Origin: Lamellibrachia columna
Taxonomy: Eukaryota > Annelida > Polychaeta > Sabellida > Siboglinidae
NCBI GenBank assembly: GCA_963662155.1
Contig: OY759271.1
Span: 41,737,000 to 41,800,999 of the forward strand
Direction: 5' to 3'
DNA length: 64,000 nucleotides
Shown here: piece after piece, positions 34,262 to 45,522 of the stretch
Layout: every line of letters starts with the position of its first letter
Position numbering within the stretch: position 1 is the stretch's first letter
Position numbers and translations under genes: made by a program
The notes under the pieces: model-generated
What the model saw: the letters and a program-made list of their open reading frames with translations, nothing else
Database searches by the model: none
What the model was told of the DNA's origin: nothing

Positions 34262-34420
34262 CTTGTTCTCCAGGATGATACACATGAGAACCTTGAGACA
34301 GGTATCTACTCCGAGCAGCTCCAAGGGGAGATGGAGAGGGAAGTCTACGAGGGTGAAGCGGGTGTGGTCAGGCAGGGCAAACAACAGCGGGGGTCTCAGC
34401 TCCTTCGGTAACACATTTAC
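34262..34420 (-). CDS. madd: MADD exon E3 (cDENN start)
   Basis: 53 codons, phase 0 both ends: [40 protein letters not shown] and [13 protein letters not shown]. Vertebrate [56 protein letters not shown]. Acceptor GTTTCAG, donor AAG/GTGGGT. Confidence 0.98.
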
Positions 34421-35059
34421 CTGAAACATACAATACAATATTTATACAATACTAGCTTACACCCGTCCATGTAGCAAAAAAGTTAAACCACATTTGATTT
34501 TCAAATAGGCTGCCATTATAACATTTCTTTGGATTCCTACAAAAATTGTCCTACAATTTAATTTTCTTAAACATTTCACAGCACATAGGTGCACCATTAA
34601 CACACATGCTATGTGTAGTTTGACAAAATCACATAACATAGTTAAAGGAGGAAAAGAACATGACAGAGGTGAGTGGATGTCGGCGCCTGGGAGGAGATGC
34701 TTCCAGACTGCCCCAAAAGTTAGCGTAATAACATACAGATCACGGAGGCACAGAAGTAGGTAAAGCTAGGTCTGCATTTGCAAAGCTGCAAGCCATATAG
34801 AGGTCCTCTGTGTACTCCTGAAAGACTAAACTCTGAATCTACCAGAGCAATGTCTTCTCTCCGTGCTCCTCTGACTCAGCTATACCAATACCAGACTCCA
34901 CCAAACATAAAAAGATGAGAACATTTACATCATCCTGAAAAGAAGAAGGTGGAAAAGGCTTGGACGTGTCCTAACAGCAAAAGAAGCATTGATTTGAACT
35001 CCACACGGAAAGAGGAAAGAGGCCAGACCACAAACAACATGAAGATGAACCATGGAACA

Positions 35060-35945
35060 GGAACTGAAGGTTGTTGGGCTGACATAGGGCACAGTGGCCA
35101 GGAGTGCCCAAGACAGAGGGAACTGGAACTGAAGGTTGTTGTGCTGACGTAGGGCACAGTGGCCAGGAGAGTCCAAGACAGAGGGAACTGAAGGGTGCTG
35201 GCTTGACATAGGGCATAGTGGCCAGGAGAGTCCAAGACAGAGGGAACTGAAGGGTGTTGGGTTGACATAGGGCATAGTGGCCAGGAGAGTCCAAGACAGA
35301 GGGAACTGAAGGTTGTTGGGCTGACATAGGGCACAGCGGCTAGGGGAGGCCAAGACAGAGGGAACTGAAGGTTGTTGGGCTGACATAGGGCACAGTGGCC
35401 AGGAGAGCCCAAGACAGAGGGAACTGAAGGGTGCTGGGCTGACATAGGGCATAGTGGCCAGGAGAGTCCAAGACAGAGGGAACTGAAGGGTGCTGGGCTG
35501 ACATAGGGCATAGTGGCCAGGACAGTCCAAGACAGAGGGAACTGAAGGGTGCTGGGCTGACATAGGGCATAGTGGCCAGGACAGTCCAAGACAGAGGGAA
35601 CTGAAGGGTGCTGGGTTGACATAGGGCATAGTGGCCAGGACAGTCCAAGACAGAGGGAACTGAAGGGTGCTGGGTTGACATAGGGCATAATGGCCAGGAG
35701 AGTCCAAGACAGAGGGAACTGAAGGGTGCTGGGCTGACATAGGGCATAGTGGCCAGGACAGTCCAAGACAGAGGGAACTGAAGGGTGCTGGGCTGACATA
35801 GGGCATAGTGGCCAGGAGAGCCCAAGACAGAGGGCACTGAAGGTTGTTGGGCTGACATAGGGCACAGTGGCCAGGAGAGCCCAAGACAGAGGGAACTGAA
35901 GGCTGCTGGGCTGACATAGGGGCTAGGGGAGGCCAAGACATGGGG
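35060..35945. repeat. 59-bp minisatellite (about 15 copies)
   Basis: Unit ggccaggagagtccaagaca, gagggaactgaagggtgctg, ggctgacatagggcatagt, period 59. As 59 is not a multiple of three, all three minus frames run through it, giving open frames up to 338 codons. They are artefacts of the array. MADD intron 2. Confidence 0.93.
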
Positions 35946-36044
35946 AACTGGTGAGATCTTGTGCAAGCCTTATGTGCTACACAAGAAGGATAAGTAACTA
36001 TATGAAGTAATATAATATGAAGTAATATAATATGGGGCAGATTT

Positions 36045-36150
36045 AAACATGAGGCTTGGCAGCACAGTTGGTGAGGATGTTGCTGTCACTTAGTAAACCA
36101 GTGTTTGAATCCTGGGCAGTTTATTCCACCTTGCTCCAGTTCCACGTATA
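36045..36150 (+). mobile_element. tRNA-derived SINE-like element
   Basis: ggcagcacagttggtgagga resembles a pol III A box region and gtttgaatcctgg a B box, 40 bp further on, as in tRNA-derived SINE heads. Single copy, ends not defined. Confidence 0.5.
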
Positions 36151-36590
36151 AATGACAGCGATAGAATCATGTGAACAAGCAGCTATTGTAAATAATTGCA
36201 GCATGGCTGAATGGTTCAGAGAGAAGTTAAATGTTCAAGTGAACAGGTTGCCAGTGGGTGAAATGCAATGCACTTACATCAAATATAATTGGTCTTACAT
36301 AAGGGCAAAATATCAACCATACTTTAATTTTTTTTATAAAACCTGCCTTAGACATAGATGTTTTGTTCGTAGCTGCTGTGAAATATTTTTTTTTATTATT
36401 AATGAATGTTATTAAATAGATAAAAAAGAAATCACAATGAAATCACAAAATGAATGAAGAATGAATGAAGAATTTATTCTGAATGCGGTCCAAATTCCCT
36501 AAGAGGATTCATAGTCCATAATTGACTATGAACCCGGGGTCTTTTTTCTATGAGTGTCCATTTGCTATCAGGCACTGTGGCTGTTTGCCT

Positions 36591-37810
36591 CAGACCTGTT
36601 AAGTCTCCCATTTCTGGCGGGAGGCTCTCGCCTTTGGGACCCATCTCCCATTCACCAGATCGGGAAATTAAATCTCCCGTTATTCATGATTCCTCCCGTT
36701 TTTTATGCTTCCTACTGTTTTTCCCCAACTTTTCCGACTGCACTCCATTTCTTAGAAATAAATAGTTCCTCATTATCATTGTGGCAAAAACTTTCCGAAT
36801 AGCAACACTGTTAATGCTCGTGTCGTTGCATATTTCTGAATTCAATCACCACCGGAATCATGCTATAGATATTTTAATTGGATGGAAATTACCACGTGGC
36901 CTGCAAACATCGAATCAAATGAAGCGTTCATGCGAATGAACATTCCTTCAATCAGCTGTGCATGACACGATGGCGAAGAGATCGTCTTCCTCCTCTTGGT
37001 CCTCTGTTAAAACGAAGAAATATTCTTCGAAATTCCAGCACTCTTGGATTGGGCGAATTAACAGAGGCACATCGCGTTCATTTCTGTAATTCGCACTTCA
37101 GCATGGCCGTGGTGGAGGACATGATGCAGTTCCCATGTGACCAGATCGCAGCACGTCAGTCTGGACTAAATATTGCTTACTAGTGGTTTTGAGTAATTTG
37201 ATTGTTCTTGATATTATAATTAATGTTCATTATAAACACCCTGGATTCTGTTTTATTCAAGAGGGAACAAGTAACCTGTACAATAATATGCGGCTAATTT
37301 GAGTTAATTTATAATTTAAGGAATCATTTTATTGTTATGAGATATTCTGATTTGTATTTAATAGTGGATGAGTTTGAATGAATTTATCTTCATCTTCTTC
37401 TGTTGCTCAATAATTGAATGTACCATTATTGTTTTAATGCTCATCATTTACAGAATGGGTTCTGTTTAGAGCTGATCAGTATCATTTGTGATATTTATTT
37501 TATTGTCACTATCATGAGTAATGCGTGAATAATTTGAGTTAAATTTTATTTCATACTTAGACAGTCATTTTGATTTTACAGTGGATGAATCTGTTTACCT
37601 GTTTCAAGTGCTCAATTCATCAATGTGCAGTGTTGTGTGAATTTTAAACACAGAATATAATTTATATGTGTTCAGTATATAATTGTTTTTGGTAATGAAC
37701 TTTCTCCTTTGACCGACGTGCAAAAAATTAATCATTTGGTGGGTTGACTTATGATTCTGCATCACGCACAAATCTCCAGTTTTGTCTTTTTAAGAAACTT
37801 AACAGGTCTG
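36591..37810. mobile_element. hAT-type DNA transposon remnant (1220 bp) with 8-bp target duplication
   Basis: Terminal inverted repeats CAGACCTGTTAAGT (14 bp, perfect) at 36591 and 37797-37810. Flanked on both sides by gtttgcct (36583-36590 and 37811-37818), an 8-bp target-site duplication characteristic of hAT. At about 36970-37110 the interior has a degraded reading frame starting MAKRSSSSSW and KYSSKFQHSW, then (after a frame change) FCNSHFSMA, similar in layout to a BED-like zinc-finger start of transposon-derived proteins. The rest of the transposase is missing. Confidence 0.88.
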
Positions 37811-38261
37811 GTTTGCCTGAAAATGTACATTATCACCCAGCCAAGTAAGTCAATTAGTGTCCAATTAGTGTCTCTTCCCAGAAACCACTCACAGCCCTAA
37901 CAGGCCCTTAATTGGACACAACATTTCTACTGTGTGCTAATAAGATGGATGGATGCCAAATGTCACTACTGCATCACTTTATGCAATTTAATGACATAGG
38001 CCAGTGTTATATTTTTACATATCTCTGTCCTTTTTCATGACCGTTAAAGAATGAATTTTTTTAAATGATTAAATTAAAAATTACCCATAAACAATAAAAT
38101 CTCTCATTGTCTTTCAAAGAAGTTAATTCAATTATATTAATTCTGTATTAATTAGAGCATGTTTATGTGCCACTAAGTAAGACTGTAGAAGTTTTTTAGC
38201 ATGGGCACACTGTATGCACCAACCACGCCAACACGTACAGTTATCTTCAAAATCATCATTA

Positions 38262-38630
38262 TTTATTTATTTGCTGTTGAATGTCCCATGCCCATACTGT
38301 ATATAACCACTGACTCTGCACTGAGTGTATTTACTATTGAATGGCCCATGGCCATACTGTATACAACCACTGACTCTGAACTGAGTGTATTTACTAATGA
38401 ATGGCCCACGGCCATACTGTATACAACCACTAACTCTGCACTGAGTGTATTTGCTATTGAATGGCCCACGGCCATACTGTATACAACCACTGACTCTGCA
38501 CTGAGTGTATTTGCTATTGAATGGCCCACGGCCATACTGTATACAACCCTGACTCTGCACTGAGTGTATTTGCTATTGAATGGCCCACGGCCATAATGTA
38601 TATAGCCACTGACTCTGCACTGAGTGCTGG
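38262..38630. repeat. 60-bp minisatellite (about 6 copies)
   Basis: Unit ttgaatggcccacggccata, ctgtatacaaccactgactc, tgcactgagtgtatttgcta, period 60 with one single-base deletion. Each unit holds the palindrome TGGCCCACGGCCA-like TGGCC..GGCCA. Confidence 0.93.
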
Positions 38631-39184
38631 GAAATATGCAGAAATGCTCAGTGTTAATTATACAAGAATCTGGCACATTGCAATGCAACCATGACAACTG
38701 TAACTGGGCATCAAAGACCCACCATCTCCCAGTCGAATTATTGATCCGCCATCGACTTCCTCCTGACAGACCAGTTCCTGGAGCACATCAATCTCTGCCA
38801 GCGGTCACCTCGCGGCCATCACAAACTCTCCTCTACGCACTAAATTGGTCAAATTATGCAACAACACAAGACAATTTCATTTGATCTGCAGTCATCATTC
38901 AATTCTGCTGTTTTTAGCAGAACATATGCTGCTTGACACAAAATGTCTGTTATCACAGCACAGCATATGTCTGTCACTGTCCAATTATTGCCCCCTTAAC
39001 ATTACTAATTTGCTAGGCATAATGTTATAACTTGAAGGTAAAACTTCTGATAGTTTATTTATTGTAAAATCATGTTATATAGTATAAACCACATCCATTC
39101 TAACTCTTGTCCACCCAAATGTGTTACAATGAACCACAATTTCTTGATATAATTTGACCATTTTCTGTTTAATTTGATTTTTTT
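38631..39184 (-). other. MADD intron 2 with an old dispersed repeat
   Basis: Bases 39053-39184 are related to 19200-19345 (tttattgtaaaatcatgtta, cccaaatgtgttacaatga). Its final part leads straight into the 25-bp array that follows. Bases 38631-39050 hold nothing I recognise. Confidence 0.55.
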
Positions 39185-39189
39185 TACGT

Positions 39190-40190
39190 GAATGTCATGT
39201 TTATATTACATGCTGAATGTCATGTTTACACAGCATGCTGAATGTCATGTTTACACAGCATGCTGAATGTCATGTTTACATTGCAGGCTGAATGTCATGT
39301 TTACATTGCAGGCTGAATGTCATGTTTATGTTGCATGCTGAATGTCATAGTTACACTGCATGCTCAATGCCATGTTTACGCTGCATGATGAATGTCATGT
39401 TTACAATGCATGCTGAATGTCATGTTTACACTGCATGATGAATGTTATGTTTACACTGCATGATGAATATCATGTTTACACTGCATGATGAATGTCTTGT
39501 TTACACTATATGATGAATGTTATGTTTACACTGCATGATGAATGTCATGTTTACACTGCATGATGAATGTCATGTTTACACTGCATGATGAATGTTATGT
39601 TTACACTGCATGATGAATGTTATGTTTACACTGCATGATGAATATCATGTTTACACTGCACGATGAATGTTATGTTTACACTGCATGCTGAATGTCATGT
39701 TTACAATACATGCTGAATGTCATGTTTACACTGCATACTGAATGTCATGTTTACACTGCATGATGAATGTCATGTTTACACTGCACGATGAATGTCATGC
39801 TTACACTGCATGATGAATGTCATGTTTACACTGCATGATGAATATCATGTTTACACTGCATGATGAATGTCATGTTTACACTGCACGATGAATGTTATGC
39901 TTACACTGCATGATGAATGTCATGTTTACACTGCATGATGAATGTTATGTTTACACTGCATGGTGAATGTTATGTTTACACTGCATGATGAATGTCATGT
40001 TTACACTGCATGATGAATGTTATGTTTGCACTGCATGATGAATGTTATGTTTACACTGCATGGTGAATGTCATGTTTACACTGCATGGTGAATGTTATGT
40101 TTACACTGCATGATGAATGTCATGTTTACACTGCGTGATGAATGTTATGTTTACACTGCATGATGAATGTTATGTTTACACTGCATCCAG
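39190..40190. repeat. 25-bp minisatellite (about 40 copies)
   Basis: Unit ctgcatgatgaatgtcatgt ttaca, period 25, stopping about 27 bases short of the E2 donor. The seed appears to be the end of the adjoining dispersed repeat (gtgaatgtcatgtttat at about 39190). Confidence 0.95.
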
Positions 40191-40217
40191 GTGTTACAAG
40201 GGATGAGAATGACCTAC

Positions 40218-40359
40218 CTCAACCTTGGTTTTGCCGGGCACACAGACGGGAGCACTGAGGAGACGGAAAATCCACATCTCTATCTCCCGCACCTCATGCA
40301 TGACGAGACTGGGTACCCCCTCCGACACTAGCCCTAGCAACACGCTCCACACACTGTTC
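40218..40359 (-). CDS. madd: MADD exon E2 (uDENN/linker)
   Basis: 142 nt encoding NSVWSVLLGLVSEGVPSLVM, HEVREIEMWIFRLLSAPVCV and PGKTKVE. It matches the vertebrate [32 protein letters not shown]. Acceptor TCTTTCAG, phase 2 entry, phase 0 exit, donor GAG/GTAGGT. It sits between two minisatellites: the 25-bp array downstream and the acceptor-copying 55-bp array upstream. Confidence 0.97.
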
Positions 40360-40690
40360 CTGAAAGACAGACAACATAGGTCAATGTCTCAGTAAGACAC
40401 CCCACACATTGTTCCTGAAAGACAGACAACATAGGTCAACGTCTCAGTAAGACACCCCACACATTGTTCCTGAAACACAGACAACATAGGTCGACGTCTC
40501 AGTAAGACACCCCACAAACTGTTCCTGAAACACAGACAACATAGGTCAACGTCTCAGTAAGACACCCCACAAACTGTTCCTGAAACACAGACAACATAGG
40601 TCGACGTCTCAGTAAGACACCCCACACACTGTTCCTGAAACACAGACAACATAGGTCAATGTCTCAGTAAGACACCCCACACACATACAC
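40347..40690 (-). repeat. 55-bp minisatellite copying the E2 3' splice site
   Basis: Exact 55-bp period (copies starting 40347, 40402, 40457, 40512, 40567, 40622; partial at 40677). On the MADD strand each unit reads CTGTCTTTCAG (or CTGTGTTTCAG) followed by GAACAGTGTGTGG or a one-base variant: acceptor plus the first 13 bases of E2. Use of an upstream copy meets a TGA within about 12 codons. Confidence 0.95.
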
Positions 40691-41560
40691 AATGCACATA
40701 GAATACATTCTTCTTGGATGTTAGAAAAGTTAGAAGACTTTGCACATTATTAATATAAAATGGAATACAAACTGATACAGTAACATATATCCCATTAGAC
40801 CAATATATCAAACACAATACCAGATGCTCAATAGGCATGCTAATCAGTTTCTCCAAATTAGACATTCATCAACACATTTGAGAATAGCTTCTTCCCATCT
40901 ACAATGAAATATTATCAACCCAAAAGCATTACTTTGTGTGATTCATTAAACATTCAAGTCTCTTCAAACATCTAAAAGACTAACTGATTATGCCAGAGTG
41001 CCCACTGGCATGGTGTGTATTTGTCCTAAAATATCAGCTTCAGTCATTGACAATGGCATAAACAAAATTGTGGTATCTTGTATCAGATAGTTTTGAGTCA
41101 CACTCTAAGCACTTCACTTGGAGCCAGCTGTTATCTGCACAGTCAGACTTCCTCATTTGTCAAGACTGCAGCAAAAACCACAAACAAACTGTATGAAAAG
41201 AATCAAAGGGCAAATCAATGATCACTTTACTTCCTACTCCATTGGCCTGGTTGTGTGGCAGAGACACAATGTCACTGTGCACCCACACAGCTTATGCTAA
41301 AGCAACCACCTCTCACTCAGGTAAACACTGTCCTATCTAATCTACCTCAGTGACAGACGGGTGGCCAGTAGTGGCCAGTGTGTTGCAGCAATGTCATCTG
41401 GACTGAATTGTCTGTTCTGGTGAATGCAAGGACACACCAGTGGTGCTGGCTTAATTGAGCTATTCAAATGTGAAAACAAATATATATTTACTGGAGTCGA
41501 AGAATGCAAATTAACATGTTATGGTGACTATGATAATAAGTCTTTATTGCTGTGTTTGCT
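40691..41560 (-). other. MADD intron 1, nothing recognised
   Basis: About 870 bp without arrays, mobile elements or plausible exons. Confidence 0.55.
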
Positions 41561-41561
41561 G

Positions 41562-41719
41562 TTAATATATGTGGACAATGGCTGATGTGTTTGTGCCCTA
41601 AGGGTGTTTCTGTTGTTATCTACACGGTGTCCACTTTCTGTTAATATATGTGGACAATGGCTGATGTGTTTGTGCCCTAAGGGTGTTTCTGTTGTTATCT
41701 ACACGGTGTCCACTTTCTC
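41562..41719. repeat. Tandem duplication of about 77 bp
   Basis: Two nearly identical adjacent copies starting gttaatatatgtggacaatg and ending ctacacggtgtccactttct. Confidence 0.9.
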
Positions 41720-44304
41720 TTGCCATAGATGCGTTCACTAGCCTAATGTTCACACACAAAAATAGAACCGACAAATTAATATTTGCTCATTTATTTCCTT
41801 ACAGAATCATGCCAGACTACTGCTTAGAGACTTCACAATTACAGCTCAACTGATACTGCTGATCAATAATGAATTAAATGATTGCACCTAACTGCGAAGA
41901 TAAGCCGCAGCTGGTCAGGTGCATGAGAGTGAAATCTGACAAGAACTGCCTGTTGTTCCTTGGATCCCACAAAGAGCATTCTGCAAGGCTGTAGATTAAT
42001 CTTCTAATATGTGTTTGCTGCAGATGAAGGCAGGAGGCTGGTAGTATCCTGGTCTGCTCCTGATGGATAAGTGATGTCAAACCTTACTGATCTGCTGTCA
42101 CACTTACTGAGTGTAGGCTGCAATGTGTGTAGCAGAAGCAACAGTATCTTACTGCTGTATTGGGCTTCTACAAATTGAATTACCCTTCATATGTTTATTA
42201 TCAAACTTGATAGATAAACTGATAAAATGCATACACTGTAAAAATAATATATGTGATTTTTTCTTTTTGATTCTGGACACTTTGAATTATCCAGCTTGTT
42301 CTGTAGCTATATATTAACTATTAGCTATTAGCTATTCATCAGATACATGAGAATGAGGCTTGGCACGAGCGGCACTGTTTTCGAAACGCTCGGTAAAACT
42401 TTATATTTTTGGTACTACAAACGTTGAAAATACATCTTTCAAATATCTAATAGAAGCATTATGCCCAGATATCATACAGGTAGCACTAAATTAACAGATG
42501 GAAGCAAATATCAACAAGAAATTGTTAAAACAAAAATGGTTATAAAGAAAGCCATGATCGATAAACAAAGCAACGACCAACCAACCAAAGATGCTTGGAT
42601 GAAACAAACCCACGTAAGTGTAGAAGGGAAAAGGGTTGCAGAAAGGGGTGCAGCAAGGGATGCCGAGAAAGCAAACAGTAAGTGTCACTCAATTACTGAA
42701 ACTCAGACGCAAGGATCTAGAACGGATAATATCAAATCGACCAAAAAAAGAGGACAGTTTCACAAGGTGGTAATTGCAACATCTCAGTCTGACGAAGATA
42801 CCCAGAAATGAAGTGATTATGAAGTAGTGACATGAAGTATTGACATGAAGTAGTGACATGAAGTAGTGACATGCAGCGCAGGCAATGTTAACTTTACCGA
42901 TGACGATGACAAACTACTGATGTGTGAACGATGTTTAGGGTGGTTTTGCACGGCATGTATAGAAATGGATGAAAGAGAGAACCAGCACATGAGGAAGAGA
43001 AAACACACACTGGTTATGCGATGGATGTGATTATTGTGATAACAATGCACTGGCAGCTGTCAGAGTTGATAGGACAGTAGAACAGGAATGCGAAGCATAT
43101 TTAACGAAATACTCAGAAAGATTAAGCATGGTGGAAACGAAAACTGACACGAAACCAGATCAGAAGACTGTAGATAACCTAACCTTAGACGTGTCAGCAT
43201 TGTTAGATAAGGTAGAAAGACTATCAAATAGCACAAATAGTACAAATACTGCCACCACTCATCCCCTGAGCTCAAACAGCCAAGCAGAAGCAATCAGTGC
43301 AGAAGTATCTAAAGTTGTAGATGAATATAGTGACAGAGAACATAGAAGGTGCAACGTGATTATGCAGTTTGAAAGAAGCAAGTTCAGAAAACAACGAAGA
43401 GAGAAAACGACACAACGTCCAATATGTGTAACAGAACTATCAGAATGTATTGGCACCACAAACCTTACAGTGAATGAAGTGGTCAGGCTGGGCAAGAGAA
43501 CAGAAACAGACTACTGAGATTGACAGTTCACACCATTGCTCAGAAAAGAGCCCTCTTGTCAGGTGCCACCAAGGTTCGAGAGCTTACTGAAAATATCGCC
43601 TACAAGAAAGTGTTTATAACACCTGAACAAACCTTTCAAGAATGAGACAAGAACAGAAAACTGCGTGCTGAACTAGTCAGAAGAAAACAAGAAGGCGACA
43701 CAGATCTTATCATTCATAAAGAAAGAGGTTCTCAAAATGAACAAGTTCTAACTGATTGACAAGTGGCACTGGTACAGCCAGACAAGAAATGGCAGATACA
43801 ACAGCCGCACCCAAACTCCAAACCATCAGCTCTTTCGAGGGGCTCCTGAAAAAGGAGGGAAAACAAAAAGAATTATGTTTCAAACCGTCAGCACCAATGT
43901 TTGAACACTACACACAACGTTTTGACTGAAGCACCGCAAGCACAAGGAGAGGAACAAAATGAAAGAATGAGTTACTGTTTCTTACATTAACATGGCAACT
44001 TCCCTACAAGGTACTGACAGGGCCAAGAACCATCGCTACTTCACCTATTCATCACAAATTATCACAAATCTGAAACACAAGCCACCACTGGAGAAAAGTG
44101 ATCACATTATCATAGAGGCTGAAACCACTGCTATTGTGATTTGTAGAGAACACGAACAACCAGTTTGAAAAAGGTAAAAGATATTAAATGAAACAAACTG
44201 GGAAGAGACTCTGAACAACTTAAATGTGGATGAGATATGGCACGAACTAAACAGCACACTCTCAAATCTGGTTGACAGACATGTACCCAAGAAAAAGACA
44301 GTGG

Positions 44305-45522
44305 GAAAGAGAGTCGAGCCCTTGTGGATGAACAATGATGGGAAATAGAGTCGAGCCCATGTGGATGAACAATGATGGGAAATAGAGTCGAGCCCATGTG
44401 GATGAACAATGATGGGAAAGAGAGTCGAGTCCTTGTGGATGAACAATGATGGGAAAGAGAGTCGAGCCCTTGTGGATGAACAATGATGGGAAAGAGAGTC
44501 GAGCCAATGTGGATGAACCATGATGGGAACGAGAGTCGAGCCCTTGTGGATGAACAATGATGGGAAATAGAGTCGAGCCCTTGTGGATGAACAATGATGG
44601 GAAAGAGAGTCGAGCCCTTGTGGATGAACAATGATGGGAAATAGAGTCGAGCCCTTGTGGATGAACAATGATGGGAAAGAGAGTCGAGCCCTTGTGGATG
44701 AACAATGATGGGAGAGTCGAGCCCTTGTGGATGAACAATGATGGGAAAGATAGTCGAGCCCTTGTGGATGAACCATGATGGGAATGAGAGTCGAGCCTTT
44801 GTGGATGAACAATGATGGGAAAGAGAGTCGACCTTTGTGGATGAACAATGATGGGAAAAAGAGTCGAGCCCTTGTGGATGAACAATGATGGGAAATAGAG
44901 TCGAGCCCTTGTGGATGAACAATGATGGGAAAGAGAGTCGAGCCCTTGTGGATGAACAATGATGAGAAAGAGAGTCGAGCCCTTGTGGATGAACAATGAT
45001 GGGAAAGAGAGTCGAGCCCTTGTGGATGAACAATGATGGGAAAGAGAGTCGAGACCTTGTGGATGAACAATGATGGGAAAGAGAGTCGAGCTCTTGTGGA
45101 TGAACAATGATGGGAAAGAGAGTCGAGCCCTTGTGGATGAACAATGATGGGAAAGAGAGTCGAGACCTTGTGGATGAACAATGATGGGAAAGAGAGTCGA
45201 GACCTTGTGGATGAACAATGATGGGAAAGAGAGTCGAGACCTTGTGGATGAACAATGATGGGAAAGAGAGTCGAGCCCTTGTGGATGAACAATGATGGGA
45301 AAGAGAGTCGAGCTCTTGTGGATGAACAATGATGGGAAAGAGAGTCGAGCTCTTGTGGATGAACAATGATGGGAAAGAGAATCGAGCTCTTGTGGATGAA
45401 CAATGATGGGAAAGAGAGTCGAGCTCTTGTGGATGAACAATGATGGGAAAGAGAGTCGAGCCCTTGTGGATGAACAATGATGGGAAAGAGAGTCAAGCCC
45501 TTGTGGATGAACAATGATGCAA
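44305..45522. repeat. 37-bp minisatellite inside LINE ORF2 (about 32 copies)
   Basis: Unit gaaagagagtcgagcccttg, tggatgaacaatgatgg, period 37. The first copy follows LINE coding sequence that translates VPKKKTVGKRVEPLWMNND, and the last is followed by its continuation ARKKVKNKYNSWKRH. The array is thus an expansion of a stretch between endonuclease and RT. As 37 is not a multiple of three, all minus frames are open (up to 487 codons), which is not coding. Confidence 0.93.

Noticed and set aside
34925..35966. 338- and 311-codon minus-strand frames with PLSWTLLATMPYV-type repeats
   Set aside because: Shadow of the 59-bp minisatellite; all frames open at once, no start context or splice support.
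36550..36802. Two short plus-strand frames at the hAT left end
   Set aside because: Lie in non-coding subterminal sequence of the transposon.
42461..43517. Independent host genes (basic 116-codon and 129-codon frames)
   Set aside because: Position and content (PHD-like finger, coiled coil, KVRELTE block, followed by RT) fit the broken ORF1 of the LINE.
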